DNA from: Flavobacteriales bacterium | GTDB lineage: Bacteria; Bacteroidota; Bacteroidia; Flavobacteriales; JABDKJ01 | Direction: 5' to 3' | Length of the DNA: 64,000 bases | Assembly: GCA_013002285.1 (NCBI GenBank) | Contig: JABDKJ010000033.1 | Span: 1-64,000, forward strand | In this document: positions 16,336 to 25,571 of the stretch, piece after piece | How the letters are laid out: each line of letters begins with the position of its first letter | How positions within the stretch are numbered: the stretch's first letter is position 1 | Made by a program: the position numbers and the translations under genes | The notes under the pieces: generated by a model | Told to the model about the DNA's origin: nothing | Seen by the model: the letters and a program-made list of their open reading frames with translations, nothing else | Databases searched by the model: none

Positions 16336-18750
16336 TCACCTCAGTACTGCACCGAGGTCTTTTTCCAATGCTTTTCTGATGTCTTCCATCAATCCATCAA
16401 CGATGTCATCTTTGAGTGTGGATTTTCTATCGAGCCAAATGAACTTAACAGCATAAGACCGTTTGCCTTCCGGTAAATTCTTGCCTTCATATACATCGAA
16501 GAGATCTACATCTTGCAACAAATGACCACCTTTCTGAGCTGCGATCTTTTGGATATCACTGAAGCTTACCGACTTATCTAAAAGCAAAGAAAAGTCCCTT
16601 CTTACTTCAGGGAATTTAGGGATATCCCTAAAGGAGATCCCTCTTGGATCGACCATGGAAAGCATTACATCCCAATTGAGCACAGCTATATAAACTGGTT
16701 TATTGATGTCGAGATCCTTTTGGGTCTTGGTGTCCAAAACCCCTACTACACCTACATCCTTTTTACTGAGTTTTATGCTTGTAGCATTGCTTAACAAAGG
16801 ATGTTGGCTAGCTTCCAGCTTGTATTTCTTAAATATCCCTAGTTTCTTGAAAATGCTCTGCGAAATATCTGTGATCGTTCCCTCGAACTGAAGATCATTT
16901 CCATTGGCCCAATTCTCTGGTTGTTGACGTCCTGTTGCAAACAGGGCAACTTGCTTTGACTCATCATAGCCACTTTCAGTTTTGAAATAGGTCTTCCCGA
17001 ATTCGAACAAAGCAAGGTCTTCTCGCTGCCTGTTCTGGTTATGGACTATAGCCTCTAGCCCATTAAAAATGAGAGATTGACGCATGATGTCCAACTCATT
17101 ACTAAGTGGATTCAAAATAGGAACGAAAGTCTCTTTTTTGATATTCTCTGCATAAGCAGATCTGGTCAATGAGTTAGACATGATCTCTGTAAATCCTTTG
17201 GCCGAGAGAAGATCTGCAACCCCATTTTGGTATTTATCAGCATCCAATTCATCTGAATGTACCAATGCAACTTTCATTTGAGCTGGTAATTCAATATTGT
17301 TATAACCATAGATCCTTAATACCTCTTCTACAACATCAGCTGGTCTTTGCACATCCACACGATAAGGAGGCACATACAATTTGAACATCTGTGCACTTTC
17401 AGCCCTCAATTCTATATCCAGGCTTTCCAATATTTTTTTTACTGTTTCTTTAGGGATGTCTTTTCCTATCAGCTTCTTGGCATATTCGAAAGGATAGTCC
17501 ACTTCAAAGCCCTCTAATTGGTTTGGGTAAATATCAATGATCTCACCAACCAATTCTCCTCCTGCTAATTCCTGAATAAGAGCTGCTGCTCTTTTCAACG
17601 CAACTAACGTTTTCTCAGGATCCACACCTCTTTCAAACCTGAAAGAAGCATCGGTATTCAATTGATGTCTTTTTGCTGACTTCCTGATACTTACAGGATC
17701 AAAATAGGCAGACTCGAGGAATACATTTTTTGTTTTCTCAGTCACTCCAGACTTTATACCACCAAATACTCCCCCTATGCACATTCCTTCTTTTTCATCG
17801 CAGATCATAAGATCTTCAACATCCAGCTCTCGTTCTTTTTCATCAAGGGTCACAAATTTTTCTCCTCGTTTGGCCTTTCTCACAATTACATGTCCACCAG
17901 CTATTTGGTCTGCATCGAAAGCATGCAATGGTTGTCCGAGTTCATGAAGAACATAATTGGTTATGTCAACGACATTATTGATAGGGCTCAGGCCTATTGT
18001 TTGCAACCTGTCTTTAAGCCATTCCGGTGACTCGGACACAGAAATGCCTGTGATCTCAAGGCCCGCATATCTCTTGCATTTATCACTATCCTCTAGACTC
18101 ACCTTTAGAGTATTTTCACCTGAAAACGAAGGCTCCTTGATCTTTATCTTTTTGGTCTTGGTCTCTTCTTTCAAGTTAAGGACCGCTGCTAGGTCTCTTG
18201 CCACCCCAAAGTGCGAAAAACCATCTGCTCGGTTTGGTGTCAATCCAATTTCTATAGCATGATCGGTCCTCACTTCATAGATCTCATTCACCAATTTCCC
18301 AGCAGAATGCTGATCATCCAATACGAGAATGCCATCATGGCTAGTGCCTAATCCGATCTCATCCTCTCCACAGATCATTCCTTGAGAAACCTCGCCTCTG
18401 ATCTTTGCTTTCTGGATCTGAAAAGGCTCTCCATTTGTAGGGTGTACAATTGTGCCAACTGTCGCAACGATCACAGTCTGCCCCACAGCAACATTGGGTG
18501 CCCCACAAACTATGGGTATAGGTTCACCAACACCGACATTCACTCTTGTAAGTTTCAGCTTATCCGCATTAGGATGTTTTTGTACTTCCAAGACCTTGCC
18601 CACGAGTAATCCATGCAAACCACCTTTTATGCTCTCAACTTTGTCAACGCCCTCTACTTCGAGGCCTGAAAAGGTGAGAATGTCCGCTACTTCCTCAACA
18701 TCCAGGTTGGTGTCGATAAAGTCTTTCAGCCAATTAAATGAGATCTTCAT
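16336..18750 (-). CDS. pheT: Phenylalanyl-tRNA synthetase beta subunit
   Basis: Full-length 804-residue beta chain. From the N terminus: MKISFNWLKDFI, an OB-fold tRNA-binding domain about residues 40-150 (VQKHPNADKLKLTRVNVG), the B3/B4 editing region (about 210-390), B5 (about 400-475), the catalytic-like core, and the C-terminal FDX anticodon-binding domain from PKFPEVRRDFSLLLDKSVSF to RSYAVKFIWLDRKSTL. pheS is not in this window, so the two subunits are unlinked here, which is common in Bacteroidota. Confidence 0.97.
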   Translation of the reverse strand: MKISFNWLKDFIDTNLDVEEVADILTFSGLEVEGVDKVESIKGGLHGLLVGKVLEVQKHPNADKLKLTRVNVGVGEPIPIVCGAPNVAVGQTVIVATVGTIVHPTNGEPFQIQKAKIRGEVSQGMICGEDEIGLGTSHDGILVLDDQHSAGKLVNEIYEVRTDHAIEIGLTPNRADGFSHFGVARDLAAVLNLKEETKTKKIKIKEPSFSGENTLKVSLEDSDKCKRYAGLEITGISVSESPEWLKDRLQTIGLSPINNVVDITNYVLHELGQPLHAFDADQIAGGHVIVRKAKRGEKFVTLDEKERELDVEDLMICDEKEGMCIGGVFGGIKSGVTEKTKNVFLESAYFDPVSIRKSAKRHQLNTDASFRFERGVDPEKTLVALKRAAALIQELAGGELVGEIIDIYPNQLEGFEVDYPFEYAKKLIGKDIPKETVKKILESLDIELRAESAQMFKLYVPPYRVDVQRPADVVEEVLRIYGYNNIELPAQMKVALVHSDELDADKYQNGVADLLSAKGFTEIMSNSLTRSAYAENIKKETFVPILNPLSNELDIMRQSLIFNGLEAIVHNQNRQREDLALFEFGKTYFKTESGYDESKQVALFATGRQQPENWANGNDLQFEGTITDISQSIFKKLGIFKKYKLEASQHPLLSNATSIKLSKKDVGVVGVLDTKTQKDLDINKPVYIAVLNWDVMLSMVDPRGISFRDIPKFPEVRRDFSLLLDKSVSFSDIQKIAAQKGGHLLQDVDLFDVYEGKNLPEGKRSYAVKFIWLDRKSTLKDDIVDGLMEDIRKALEKDLGAVLR

Positions 18751-18816
18751 ATACTATTGAAAATAAAGGGACAAAGGTATTCAAAAGATCAAATTTGATG
18801 ATCAAAAAATGGATTT

Positions 18817-19857
18817 TCAAGCCTTTGCTAAAGTGAATGAAAAAGTGGAGCCAACCCCGACCGTGCTCCTCGCGTTGATGCTCTGTCCGTGTGCTTCTAT
18901 GATATGCTTTACAATGGCCAGTCCTAGACCAGTTCCACCTTCATTTCTACTGCGACTCGCATCTACACGGTAAAATCGTTCAAACAATCTGGGCAAATGT
19001 TTTTCTTCTATTCCAGGTCCATCGTCTGCCACTTCCACTAAGATCCGCTCCGCCATATCGTGAAAACGAACGACCGTATCCCCTCCCTTTTTTCCATAGC
19101 TGATCGAATTGCTCAATAGATTTGTCATTACCTGTCCTATTCTGAATTCGTCAGCCTTTACCAATAATGGCCCTTCATATTCCTTTTCAAAACTCAAGGT
19201 CACATCCTTTTTTTGTGCAGACTCTTCGAGGTCATTGAATTGATCCTTAATGAGTTTCAAAATGTCGAGGACTTCGATCTCGAGTTCCAACCTATTCGAC
19301 CCGAAATGAGAAATATCATCTAGATCTTCAATGATCCTAGTCATTCGCTCCACATTCTTAGCAGCTTTCTTGATGAATTTCTTGCTTATCACGGGATCTT
19401 CTGATGCACCTTCATGAAGGGAAAGTACATATCCTTGAATATTGAATAATGGAGTTTTCAGTTCATGGGCCAAATTACCAATAAACTCTTTTCGAAAATT
19501 GTCTTGTTCTTTGAGTGTGCGGATCTCATCGATCTTTTCTGCTGCCCAATCCTTTACATCTGAATCTACCTTGCTGAAAACATCTTCGCTCATTTCAAGA
19601 TCAATATTGCTAGCACTGCTAAGCTTAAGATTGTGAATAGTTCGGTATAGGATATTTATCCGCTTATGGATGAATCTTTTGAAAACAGAATAGATGATCA
19701 AGAAAAAAGAGACAAATAGAATTAAGCCCGAGATGACAAAGATCCATTTTTGGGATCCATTAAACAAATAGATCACCGTTACAGAAATTAAGACCCCAAC
19801 AAGTGATAAAAGAAATGCAAGGAACAAAGCGATCTTGCGAGGGCTATTCAAATTCAT
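18817..19857 (-). CDS. PhoR-like sensor histidine kinase
   Basis: 346 residues with two N-terminal membrane helices (about 9-32 and 37-58) separated by only a few residues, so there is essentially no periplasmic sensor, as in PhoR. A coiled linker leads to the H-box FIGNLAHELKTPLFNIQGYV with phospho-acceptor H131. The ATPase domain follows with N-box NLLSNSISYGKKGG, DDGPGIEEKHLPRLFERFYR and GGTGLGLAIVKHI. Its ATG overlaps the response regulator stop by 4 bases. Identification as PhoR rests on topology and the neighbouring phosphate/arsenate genes. Confidence 0.85.
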   Translation of the reverse strand: MNLNSPRKIALFLAFLLSLVGVLISVTVIYLFNGSQKWIFVISGLILFVSFFLIIYSVFKRFIHKRINILYRTIHNLKLSSASNIDLEMSEDVFSKVDSDVKDWAAEKIDEIRTLKEQDNFRKEFIGNLAHELKTPLFNIQGYVLSLHEGASEDPVISKKFIKKAAKNVERMTRIIEDLDDISHFGSNRLELEIEVLDILKLIKDQFNDLEESAQKKDVTLSFEKEYEGPLLVKADEFRIGQVMTNLLSNSISYGKKGGDTVVRFHDMAERILVEVADDGPGIEEKHLPRLFERFYRVDASRSRNEGGTGLGLAIVKHIIEAHGQSINARSTVGVGSTFSFTLAKA

Positions 19858-20528
19858 TCGCTTTCAAGTTTATAACCAACGCCTTTTACCGTCACGATCT
19901 TTTCTTCACCGATCTTTTCTCTCAATTTTCGGATGTGCACATCAATGGTCCGGTCGCCAACTACTACATCAGAACCCCATACATCAGACAAGATCTTTTC
20001 TCGGGTGAACACTTTACCCGGTTTTGAGATCAACAAGTCCAACAACTCAAATTCTTTTCTCGGAAGAACTGCCTCTTCACCATTTATTATGGCTAAATAT
20101 CTTTCTCTATCCACTGTTATTCCGGAAACTTCTTTTGGCTGCTCATTTTTTTGGTTATTCCTCCTTAGTAAAGCAGCTACCCTGCTACTTAATACTCTGG
20201 GTTTAATGGGCTTTGCTATGTAATCGTCCGCACCTGCTTCAAATCCGGCAATTTGAGAATAATCTTCTCCCCTAGCTGTAAGAAAAGCAATGATCACATC
20301 TTTGAATCGCTTATTTGACCGTAATTCGCGGCATACTTCAATGCCATCCATCTCAGGCATCATAACATCAAGTAAAATGAGGTCTGGATCAAACTTGTTG
20401 ACTTTTTTGATAGCATCTTTTCCATTATAAGCATACGCCACCTCATATCCTTCCTTGCTAAGGTTATATTTCAAAAACTCAATAATGTCTTTCTCATCAT
20501 CGACCAATAAGATCTTTGAAGCTTTCAT
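19854..20528 (-). CDS. PhoB/OmpR-family response regulator
   Basis: 224 residues. Receiver domain 1-120 with acidic pocket VDDEKD, phosphorylation site D54 in LLDVMMPEMDG, and IAKPIKP at the conserved lysine. The C-terminal winged helix (about 130-222) shows LPRKEFELLDLL, FTREKILSDVWG and RTIDVHIRKLREKIG, diagnostic of OmpR/PhoB regulators. It is translationally coupled to the kinase gene. Its 5' side faces the array at 20643-20704, so it is the most likely ligand of those sites. PhoB identity is an inference. Confidence 0.87.
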   Translation of the reverse strand: MKASKILLVDDEKDIIEFLKYNLSKEGYEVAYAYNGKDAIKKVNKFDPDLILLDVMMPEMDGIEVCRELRSNKRFKDVIIAFLTARGEDYSQIAGFEAGADDYIAKPIKPRVLSSRVAALLRRNNQKNEQPKEVSGITVDRERYLAIINGEEAVLPRKEFELLDLLISKPGKVFTREKILSDVWGSDVVVGDRTIDVHIRKLREKIGEEKIVTVKGVGYKLESE

Positions 20529-20577
20529 GAATTTTCTGTTAGGTTATATGACGGAAAAAATCTCATTCTTGTGACAT

Positions 20578-20585
20578 CAAAATTA
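20578..20585 (-). promoter_or_regulatory. Candidate -7 element TAATTTTG of the two-component operon
   Basis: Exact match to TAnnTTTG on the minus strand, 49 bases upstream of the response-regulator ATG. There is no clear TTG at -33, which suggests an activator-dependent or weak promoter. Confidence 0.35.
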
Positions 20586-20642
20586 GTTCAATATAATGAC
20601 AGGATGAAAAAATACACCACTATTAAGGCTCACAGCAAGGGA

Positions 20643-20704
20643 TTTAACCTTTAGGTAATATTGAAATAAGGCATTCATAACCTTTGGGAAATCTCCAATT
20701 AACA
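20643..20704 (+). promoter_or_regulatory. 11-base periodic TAA-core array (putative PhoB-type sites)
   Basis: Six heptamers lie on an exact 11-base grid: TTTAACC (20643), GGTAATA (20654), AATAAGG (20665), CATAACC (20676), GGAAATC (20687) and ATTAACA (20698). Five of six have TAA in register and three read nnTAAC. The outer copies resemble the TTAACA half-sites of PhoP/PhoB-type regulators, which also repeat every 11 bases. The last copy ends 9 bases before the -7 element, in the place of a -33 box, as in activator-dependent Pho promoters. Confidence 0.55.
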
Positions 20705-20713
20705 GTGGAACGG

Positions 20714-20721
20714 TTCTTTTG
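20714..20721 (+). promoter_or_regulatory. -7 element TTCTTTTG for the lipoprotein gene
   Basis: Five of the six fixed bases of TAnnTTTG match. It is placed just downstream of the TAA-core array and about 43 bases before the ATG at 20764. No TTG sits at -33; the ATTAACA site occupies that region instead. Confidence 0.45.
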
Positions 20722-20763
20722 TAGTGCAATTAATGAAAGAATAAAAACAAAGGATCGAGAAAG

Positions 20764-22140
20764 ATGAAAACAAAGATCACAACCAAAACTTTACTAGCAC
20801 TAAGCACACTCGCACTAACTCTGACTTTTAGCTCGTGCACAAAACAGCAAGGCTGCATGGACCCCATGGCCCTAAATTATGATGAAGGGGCGGAACAAGA
20901 CTGCTGTTGTGCATATATCAATGATAACATTGGTTTAGACGAAAACAAAGTGGTGTCTGGCAATATTATCTCTAGCACTACTTGGACAAACAACAACATT
21001 TATGAATTGGCAGGAAAAGTCATTGTTGAAAATGGCGCAACACTTACTATTGAAGAAGGAACAATTGTAAAAGGAAGAACGGGAACAGGCTCTTTAGCTT
21101 CTGCACTTGTAATAGCAAAAGGCAGCAAAATAATTGCTGAAGGTACTGAAAGCAGGCCCATTATTTTCACTTCAGTTCTTGATAATATTGAACGAGGGGA
21201 ATTAACTGGAACGAACCTTAACGAGGAAGATAATGCAAAATGGGGTGGATTGATCATACTCGGAAATGCACCCATTTCTGCGGAAAATGGTGATAGCAGC
21301 TCACAAATAGAAGGCATACCCGCTGATGAGGAATATGGGAGATATGGTGGAAACGACCCTGCTGACAATTCAGGGATATTGACTTATGTCTCCGTAAGAC
21401 ATGGAGGCGCACTGATCGGTGAAGGAAATGAGATCAATGGCATTACTCTCGGTGGTGTTGGAAATGGAACAACTATGCACCACATAGAAGTGGTCGCAAA
21501 TCTAGACGATGGAATTGAGTGTTTTGGCGGCACGGTGATCATTGACAACGCTATAGTTGGGTTTCAAGGAGATGACGGAATTGATCTAGATCAAAATTAC
21601 TCTGGAACGATAAATAACTTTGCGGTCATTCATGGTATAGATACAGATGAAGCACTAGAAATTGATGGCCCTGAAGGAAGTTTGACGGATGGCTTGTTCA
21701 CATTGTCAAATGGTCTGATCATTTCAACAGATGGAACTGGAAGTGCCATGGATCTGAAATCTGGTGCTCAAGGCACGATCGAAGCTGTTTCTATATGGGG
21801 ATATGATTCAGGCTCTGTGATCAAACTCAGATGTAGTTTTGAAGAAGATTGCGCAACAGATAAGGAAGATGCGTACACGCATTATGTCAATAATACCTCT
21901 ACCCTATCAATAATTAATTCTGAGTTTGGTGAGAATAGCCTAGGAAATTCGATCTCGATCTATACAAAATCAACTGATGGATCAGGCATTGCCTGTCCTA
22001 TTCCAATTAATTTTCAATTGACTGGGGAATCAGTCTTATCTGCAAATGGAAACATATTCAACGCTAGTTCTCCGTCAGTAGGAGCAGACCTTACTGAATT
22101 CAATAATTGGTCATGGTCTGCAATACACGGAAAATTCTAG
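20764..22140 (+). CDS. Right-handed beta-helix lipoprotein
   Basis: 458 residues. A signal peptide with lipobox LTFSSC places the lipidated cysteine at C25. Next is a cysteine-rich motif QQGCMDPMALNYDEGAEQD and CCC, a variant of the GCtDPnAlNYdpnA motif common on Bacteroidota surface proteins. The remainder has the repeated short strands and Asn/Gly turns of a parallel beta-helix (GGALIGEGNEINGITLGG, VVANLDDGIECFGGTV, GFQGDDGIDLDQNYSGT). Proteins of this kind are of unknown function, though sometimes mis-annotated as transporters. Its position next to phoBR and before a TonB receptor suggests a surface partner of that receptor, made under phosphate limitation. Confidence 0.8.
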   Translation: MKTKITTKTLLALSTLALTLTFSSCTKQQGCMDPMALNYDEGAEQDCCCAYINDNIGLDENKVVSGNIISSTTWTNNNIYELAGKVIVENGATLTIEEGTIVKGRTGTGSLASALVIAKGSKIIAEGTESRPIIFTSVLDNIERGELTGTNLNEEDNAKWGGLIILGNAPISAENGDSSSQIEGIPADEEYGRYGGNDPADNSGILTYVSVRHGGALIGEGNEINGITLGGVGNGTTMHHIEVVANLDDGIECFGGTVIIDNAIVGFQGDDGIDLDQNYSGTINNFAVIHGIDTDEALEIDGPEGSLTDGLFTLSNGLIISTDGTGSAMDLKSGAQGTIEAVSIWGYDSGSVIKLRCSFEEDCATDKEDAYTHYVNNTSTLSIINSEFGENSLGNSISIYTKSTDGSGIACPIPINFQLTGESVLSANGNIFNASSPSVGADLTEFNNWSWSAIHGKF

Positions 22141-22171
22141 GGTCAACAAAATTGTTTAGATCTGGAAACAC

Positions 22172-22204
22172 GGATAGGCCCCTATTTCATTAGTGGGTCT
22201 ATCC
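22172..22204 (+). promoter_or_regulatory. Intercistronic hairpin before the TonB receptor
   Basis: Arms GGATAGGCCC (22172-22181) and GGGTCTATCC (22195-22204) pair over 10 bases with one G-U, enclosing a 13-base loop. No T-run follows, so it is not a simple intrinsic terminator. It is more likely an mRNA processing or stability element setting different levels of the lipoprotein and the receptor. Confidence 0.5.
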
Positions 22205-22221
22205 ACATTCTAAAGAAGAAA

Positions 22222-25071
22222 ATGAAGAAAGTATTTATAACACTCCTAGCAATTTTCATCGGACAACTATTGATGGCGCAAAAAGGAACCTTGAGAGGAA
22301 CTGTGTACGATTCAGTGACCAATGAAACATTAATTGGTGCTACTATTCTAAAAGAAGGAACGACCATTGGTGTGCAGACTGATTTTGATGGCCAATTCTC
22401 ATTGCAATTGGAGCCAGGCAAACACACGATCATCTTCCAATTCATTTCCTATACCACTCAAAGAGTTGAGGACGTTGAGATAATTAGCAATAAAGTGACG
22501 GTCATGAACATTAAGCTTGGCCAAAATATTGAAGAACTGGGTACAGTGGTAGTGACTGCAACAGAAGTTCGAAATAACGTTGTTGCCATGGACGCTGTAA
22601 AACGTAAAGAGACTCGAATGATCGATGGAGGAACTTCAGAGTCATTCAAAAGAATTGGTGACAATAATGCAGGAGATGCACTTAAAAGGATTACCGGAGT
22701 TGCCGTGCAGGAAGGAAAGCACGTTTTTGTAAGAGGCTTAGGGGACAGATACACAAAAACACTGTTGAATTCAATGTCCATCCCTGGTCTTGACCCAGAT
22801 AAGAACTCCGTGCAAGTTGATATATTTCCTACTAACTTGGTAGATAACATTATCATCTATAAAACCTTTAGTCCTGATCTACCAGGTGATTTCACTGGCG
22901 GCCTTGTTGACGTGAAAACAAAAAATTTCCCAGATGACAAGACGATCTCTTTTGGGTATAGGACTTCATTTAATCCAGATATGAATTTGAATACGGACAA
23001 TATCATGTTCGATAGTGGAAATACCTTTTCGTTCTTAGGATTCAATGGAAAACAAGGCGTTCCAATAAGCCCAACGAGGACCATACCCGACAATACCGAA
23101 GGTGATAGAACGCTGACCTATATGACCTCCAAATTTGATAAAGTGATGCGAGCCGATAAAGGTAAGAATTGGTTGAACCAAGGATTTAGCTTTAGCTATA
23201 GTGATCAGCGTGATAAGGGCAAAAATGGAAAAGCTTACAAACTAGGCTATAATGCCATGATCAATTATAGCATTGACAATTTGTATTACGACAATGTTGA
23301 ATTCGGACGATACATAAAAAGAGCTGCAGCAGAAGATTTTGAACTCAACAAGGAAGAAGTGAGAAAGGGTGTGTTGGGGCAACGAGATGCTCTTCTGAGT
23401 GGGATCTTGTCTGTAGCATTAAAAAAGGATAGCTCTTCATACACACTAAACCTTTTCCAAACTCTTGGAGGAACTACTCAGGCATCTAACAGGATCTCGG
23501 AAAATTTTGAACAAACAGGAGCAACGCTCGTTGAGGATATCCTCACATATTCACAAAGATCCATGAGCAACGCGATGCTCTCAGGAAAACACAAATTCAA
23601 GAAGTGGGACCTAAACTGGTCAAATTCTATTTCTTACTCTACAATAGACGATCCAGATTTTAGATTAACCGCACTTTCAGTAGATCAATTTACGCTTGAC
23701 ACTGCTTTGATCCCAGGAGATGGGGCAACTATTGCACGCTATTTCAGAGAATTGAGTGAACTGAACAATACGTTCAGAGTAGATATGAAATTTCCGATCT
23801 CCTTGAAAAATGGGAATAGATCCTATGTCAAATATGGACTTCAAGAAACGTACAAGGAAAGAGATTTTCGAATTTTGTCTTACACATTTGACCATGATCT
23901 AGGAGCTATTAATTCTCAAATTCAAGGTGATCCAAATTGGTTTTTTGAAGAGGAGAACATCTGGACACCTGAAAAGGATGAAGGAACCTATTTAATAAGT
24001 AGTCCATTGGACCCGGCTAATACATATTTTGCAACTCAGTTCATTTCAGCAGGATACTTATTGAATGAGCTGCCCATTAGTAAACTGTTCAAAGCTACAT
24101 ATGGAATAAGAATAGAACACTCAAAAATGTTTTATACCGGACAGGACCAACAAGGAGAGCATCTATACGTTAATACAGAAACGCTGAATGAATTAAATGT
24201 TCTTCCATCATTGAACCTTATATATAACTTATCAGAAAAGTCAAATTTGAGAGCTTCGTTCAATCATACCTTGGCGAGACCCTCCTTCAAAGAAAAGTCG
24301 ATCGCTCAAATATTCGACCCTATCACCAAGAGGACATTTATTGGAAATATCGATCTGGAAGAAACGAAAGTTAAGAACATAGATCTTCGCTGGGAAGCAT
24401 TCCCTAAACTAGGCGAGACATTCTCTGCAACTGCATTCTATAAGCATTTTGATGGGCACATAGAGGTCGTTTCATTTGAAACTGCACCAGACAATGTACA
24501 ACCCATTAATTCTGGAACAAGCGGCATGTTTGGATTAGAATTGGAATTTCGCAAAGACCTAGGGTTCCTTTCCGATGATGAGCAGAAATTCACACTTGTT
24601 TCGAACGTAACTCTCATAGAATCCAGATTGGACATGAATGAAGTTATTCTTCCTTCACAAACTGAAACAGAATTTGATATAAGAAGGGATAACGCAAGAA
24701 CAGGTGAAACCATCGATCAATATCGAAAAATGAGTGGACAGCCGCCCTTTATGGTCAATGGTTCTTTGAACTATCAAAACAATAGAAGCGGTATAGATGG
24801 GAATGTAAGTTACAATGTGCAAGGTAAAAGCTTGGCTATAGTGGGAATGGGAAGAGTTCCTGATGTCTACACTCAGCCTTTTCATAGCCTTAACCTGAAG
24901 ATCTCAAAGAAGATCGGAAAAGAAAACAAAAGCAAATTAAGTGTCTCGGCAACAAATATTATTGACCAGAACAGAGTAGATCTCTACGAATCTTTCAATG
25001 CGCAAGATCAGACCTATTCTAGATTTGAGATCGGAAGGAGTTTTGGGGTCAGCTATAACTACAGTTTCTGA
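22222..25071 (+). CDS. TonB-dependent outer-membrane receptor
   Basis: 949 residues. Signal peptide (to about LLMAQ), then a CarboxypepD-like domain about residues 22-100 (GTLRGTVYDSVTNETLIGA, QTDFDGQFSLQLEPGKH). The plug contains NNAGDALKRITGVAVQEG, HVFVRGLGDRYTKTLLNS and KTFSPDLPGDFTGGLVDVKT. The C-terminal 22-strand barrel ends in the expected aromatic residue (SYNYSF). No SusD partner is present. Ligand unknown; location after the putative Pho array suggests a phosphorus-containing substrate. Downstream lies arsC with its own promoter. Confidence 0.9.
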   Translation: MKKVFITLLAIFIGQLLMAQKGTLRGTVYDSVTNETLIGATILKEGTTIGVQTDFDGQFSLQLEPGKHTIIFQFISYTTQRVEDVEIISNKVTVMNIKLGQNIEELGTVVVTATEVRNNVVAMDAVKRKETRMIDGGTSESFKRIGDNNAGDALKRITGVAVQEGKHVFVRGLGDRYTKTLLNSMSIPGLDPDKNSVQVDIFPTNLVDNIIIYKTFSPDLPGDFTGGLVDVKTKNFPDDKTISFGYRTSFNPDMNLNTDNIMFDSGNTFSFLGFNGKQGVPISPTRTIPDNTEGDRTLTYMTSKFDKVMRADKGKNWLNQGFSFSYSDQRDKGKNGKAYKLGYNAMINYSIDNLYYDNVEFGRYIKRAAAEDFELNKEEVRKGVLGQRDALLSGILSVALKKDSSSYTLNLFQTLGGTTQASNRISENFEQTGATLVEDILTYSQRSMSNAMLSGKHKFKKWDLNWSNSISYSTIDDPDFRLTALSVDQFTLDTALIPGDGATIARYFRELSELNNTFRVDMKFPISLKNGNRSYVKYGLQETYKERDFRILSYTFDHDLGAINSQIQGDPNWFFEEENIWTPEKDEGTYLISSPLDPANTYFATQFISAGYLLNELPISKLFKATYGIRIEHSKMFYTGQDQQGEHLYVNTETLNELNVLPSLNLIYNLSEKSNLRASFNHTLARPSFKEKSIAQIFDPITKRTFIGNIDLEETKVKNIDLRWEAFPKLGETFSATAFYKHFDGHIEVVSFETAPDNVQPINSGTSGMFGLELEFRKDLGFLSDDEQKFTLVSNVTLIESRLDMNEVILPSQTETEFDIRRDNARTGETIDQYRKMSGQPPFMVNGSLNYQNNRSGIDGNVSYNVQGKSLAIVGMGRVPDVYTQPFHSLNLKISKKIGKENKSKLSVSATNIIDQNRVDLYESFNAQDQTYSRFEIGRSFGVSYNYSF

Positions 25072-25093
25072 AACCTAGTCACAGGCCAGTCTG

Positions 25094-25123
25094 AATTGAA
25101 ATTCAATTAAGCTGATATATTTG
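25094..25123 (+). promoter_or_regulatory. arsC promoter with palindrome over the -33 box
   Basis: TTG (25096-25098), 17 bases, then TATATTTG (25116-25123), a perfect -7 element. A perfect 15-base palindrome AATTGAAATTCAATT (25094-25108) covers the -33 box, an arrangement expected for a repressor operator. The predicted start point is at or just before the ATG at 25128 or 25134. Confidence 0.5.
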
Positions 25124-25127
25124 ACCA

Positions 25128-25571
25128 ATGGAAATGGATAAAATATTGGTGCTCTGTACGGGGAACTCTTGCCGAAGCCAAATGGCTCATGGCTGGTTAT
25201 TGCATTTAGCAAATCTTATGAAGTTAGACATAGAAGTTTGCAGTGCAGGAGTGGAAACTCATGGCTTGAACCCGTTGGCGGTGAAAGTGATGACAGAGTC
25301 TGGAATAGACATTAGCCAGCACACATCTAACCATATAGACGAATATTTCAGTAAAGGCATAACACATGCGCTGACTGTGTGTGATCATGCTGCCGAAGTA
25401 TGTCCTATCTTTCCTGAAAAAGTGGATGTCAGTCATCATAATTTCACAGACCCATCCAAACAAAAGGGAACAGAAGAGGAAGTAATGCCAGCCTACAGAA
25501 ATACCAGAAATGAAATACGTGACTACTGTCTCAAGTACCTCCAAAAGCATTTCATTAAATTGGTCGAATGA
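25128..25571 (+). CDS. arsC: Thioredoxin-coupled arsenate reductase
   Basis: 147 residues with the low-molecular-weight phosphatase loop CTGNSCR (C10, C15, R16). The cysteines C85 and C92 in VCDHAAEVCPIFP have the same 7-residue spacing as the redox pair of Staphylococcus ArsC (C82, C89), so the enzyme is likely a thioredoxin-linked arsenate reductase rather than a tyrosine phosphatase. It reduces arsenate, which enters through phosphate uptake, to arsenite. No arsenite exporter is visible in the window. The start could be ATG 25128 or ATG 25134. It overlaps the M14 gene by 4 bases. Confidence 0.88.
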   Translation: MEMDKILVLCTGNSCRSQMAHGWLLHLANLMKLDIEVCSAGVETHGLNPLAVKVMTESGIDISQHTSNHIDEYFSKGITHALTVCDHAAEVCPIFPEKVDVSHHNFTDPSKQKGTEEEVMPAYRNTRNEIRDYCLKYLQKHFIKLVE

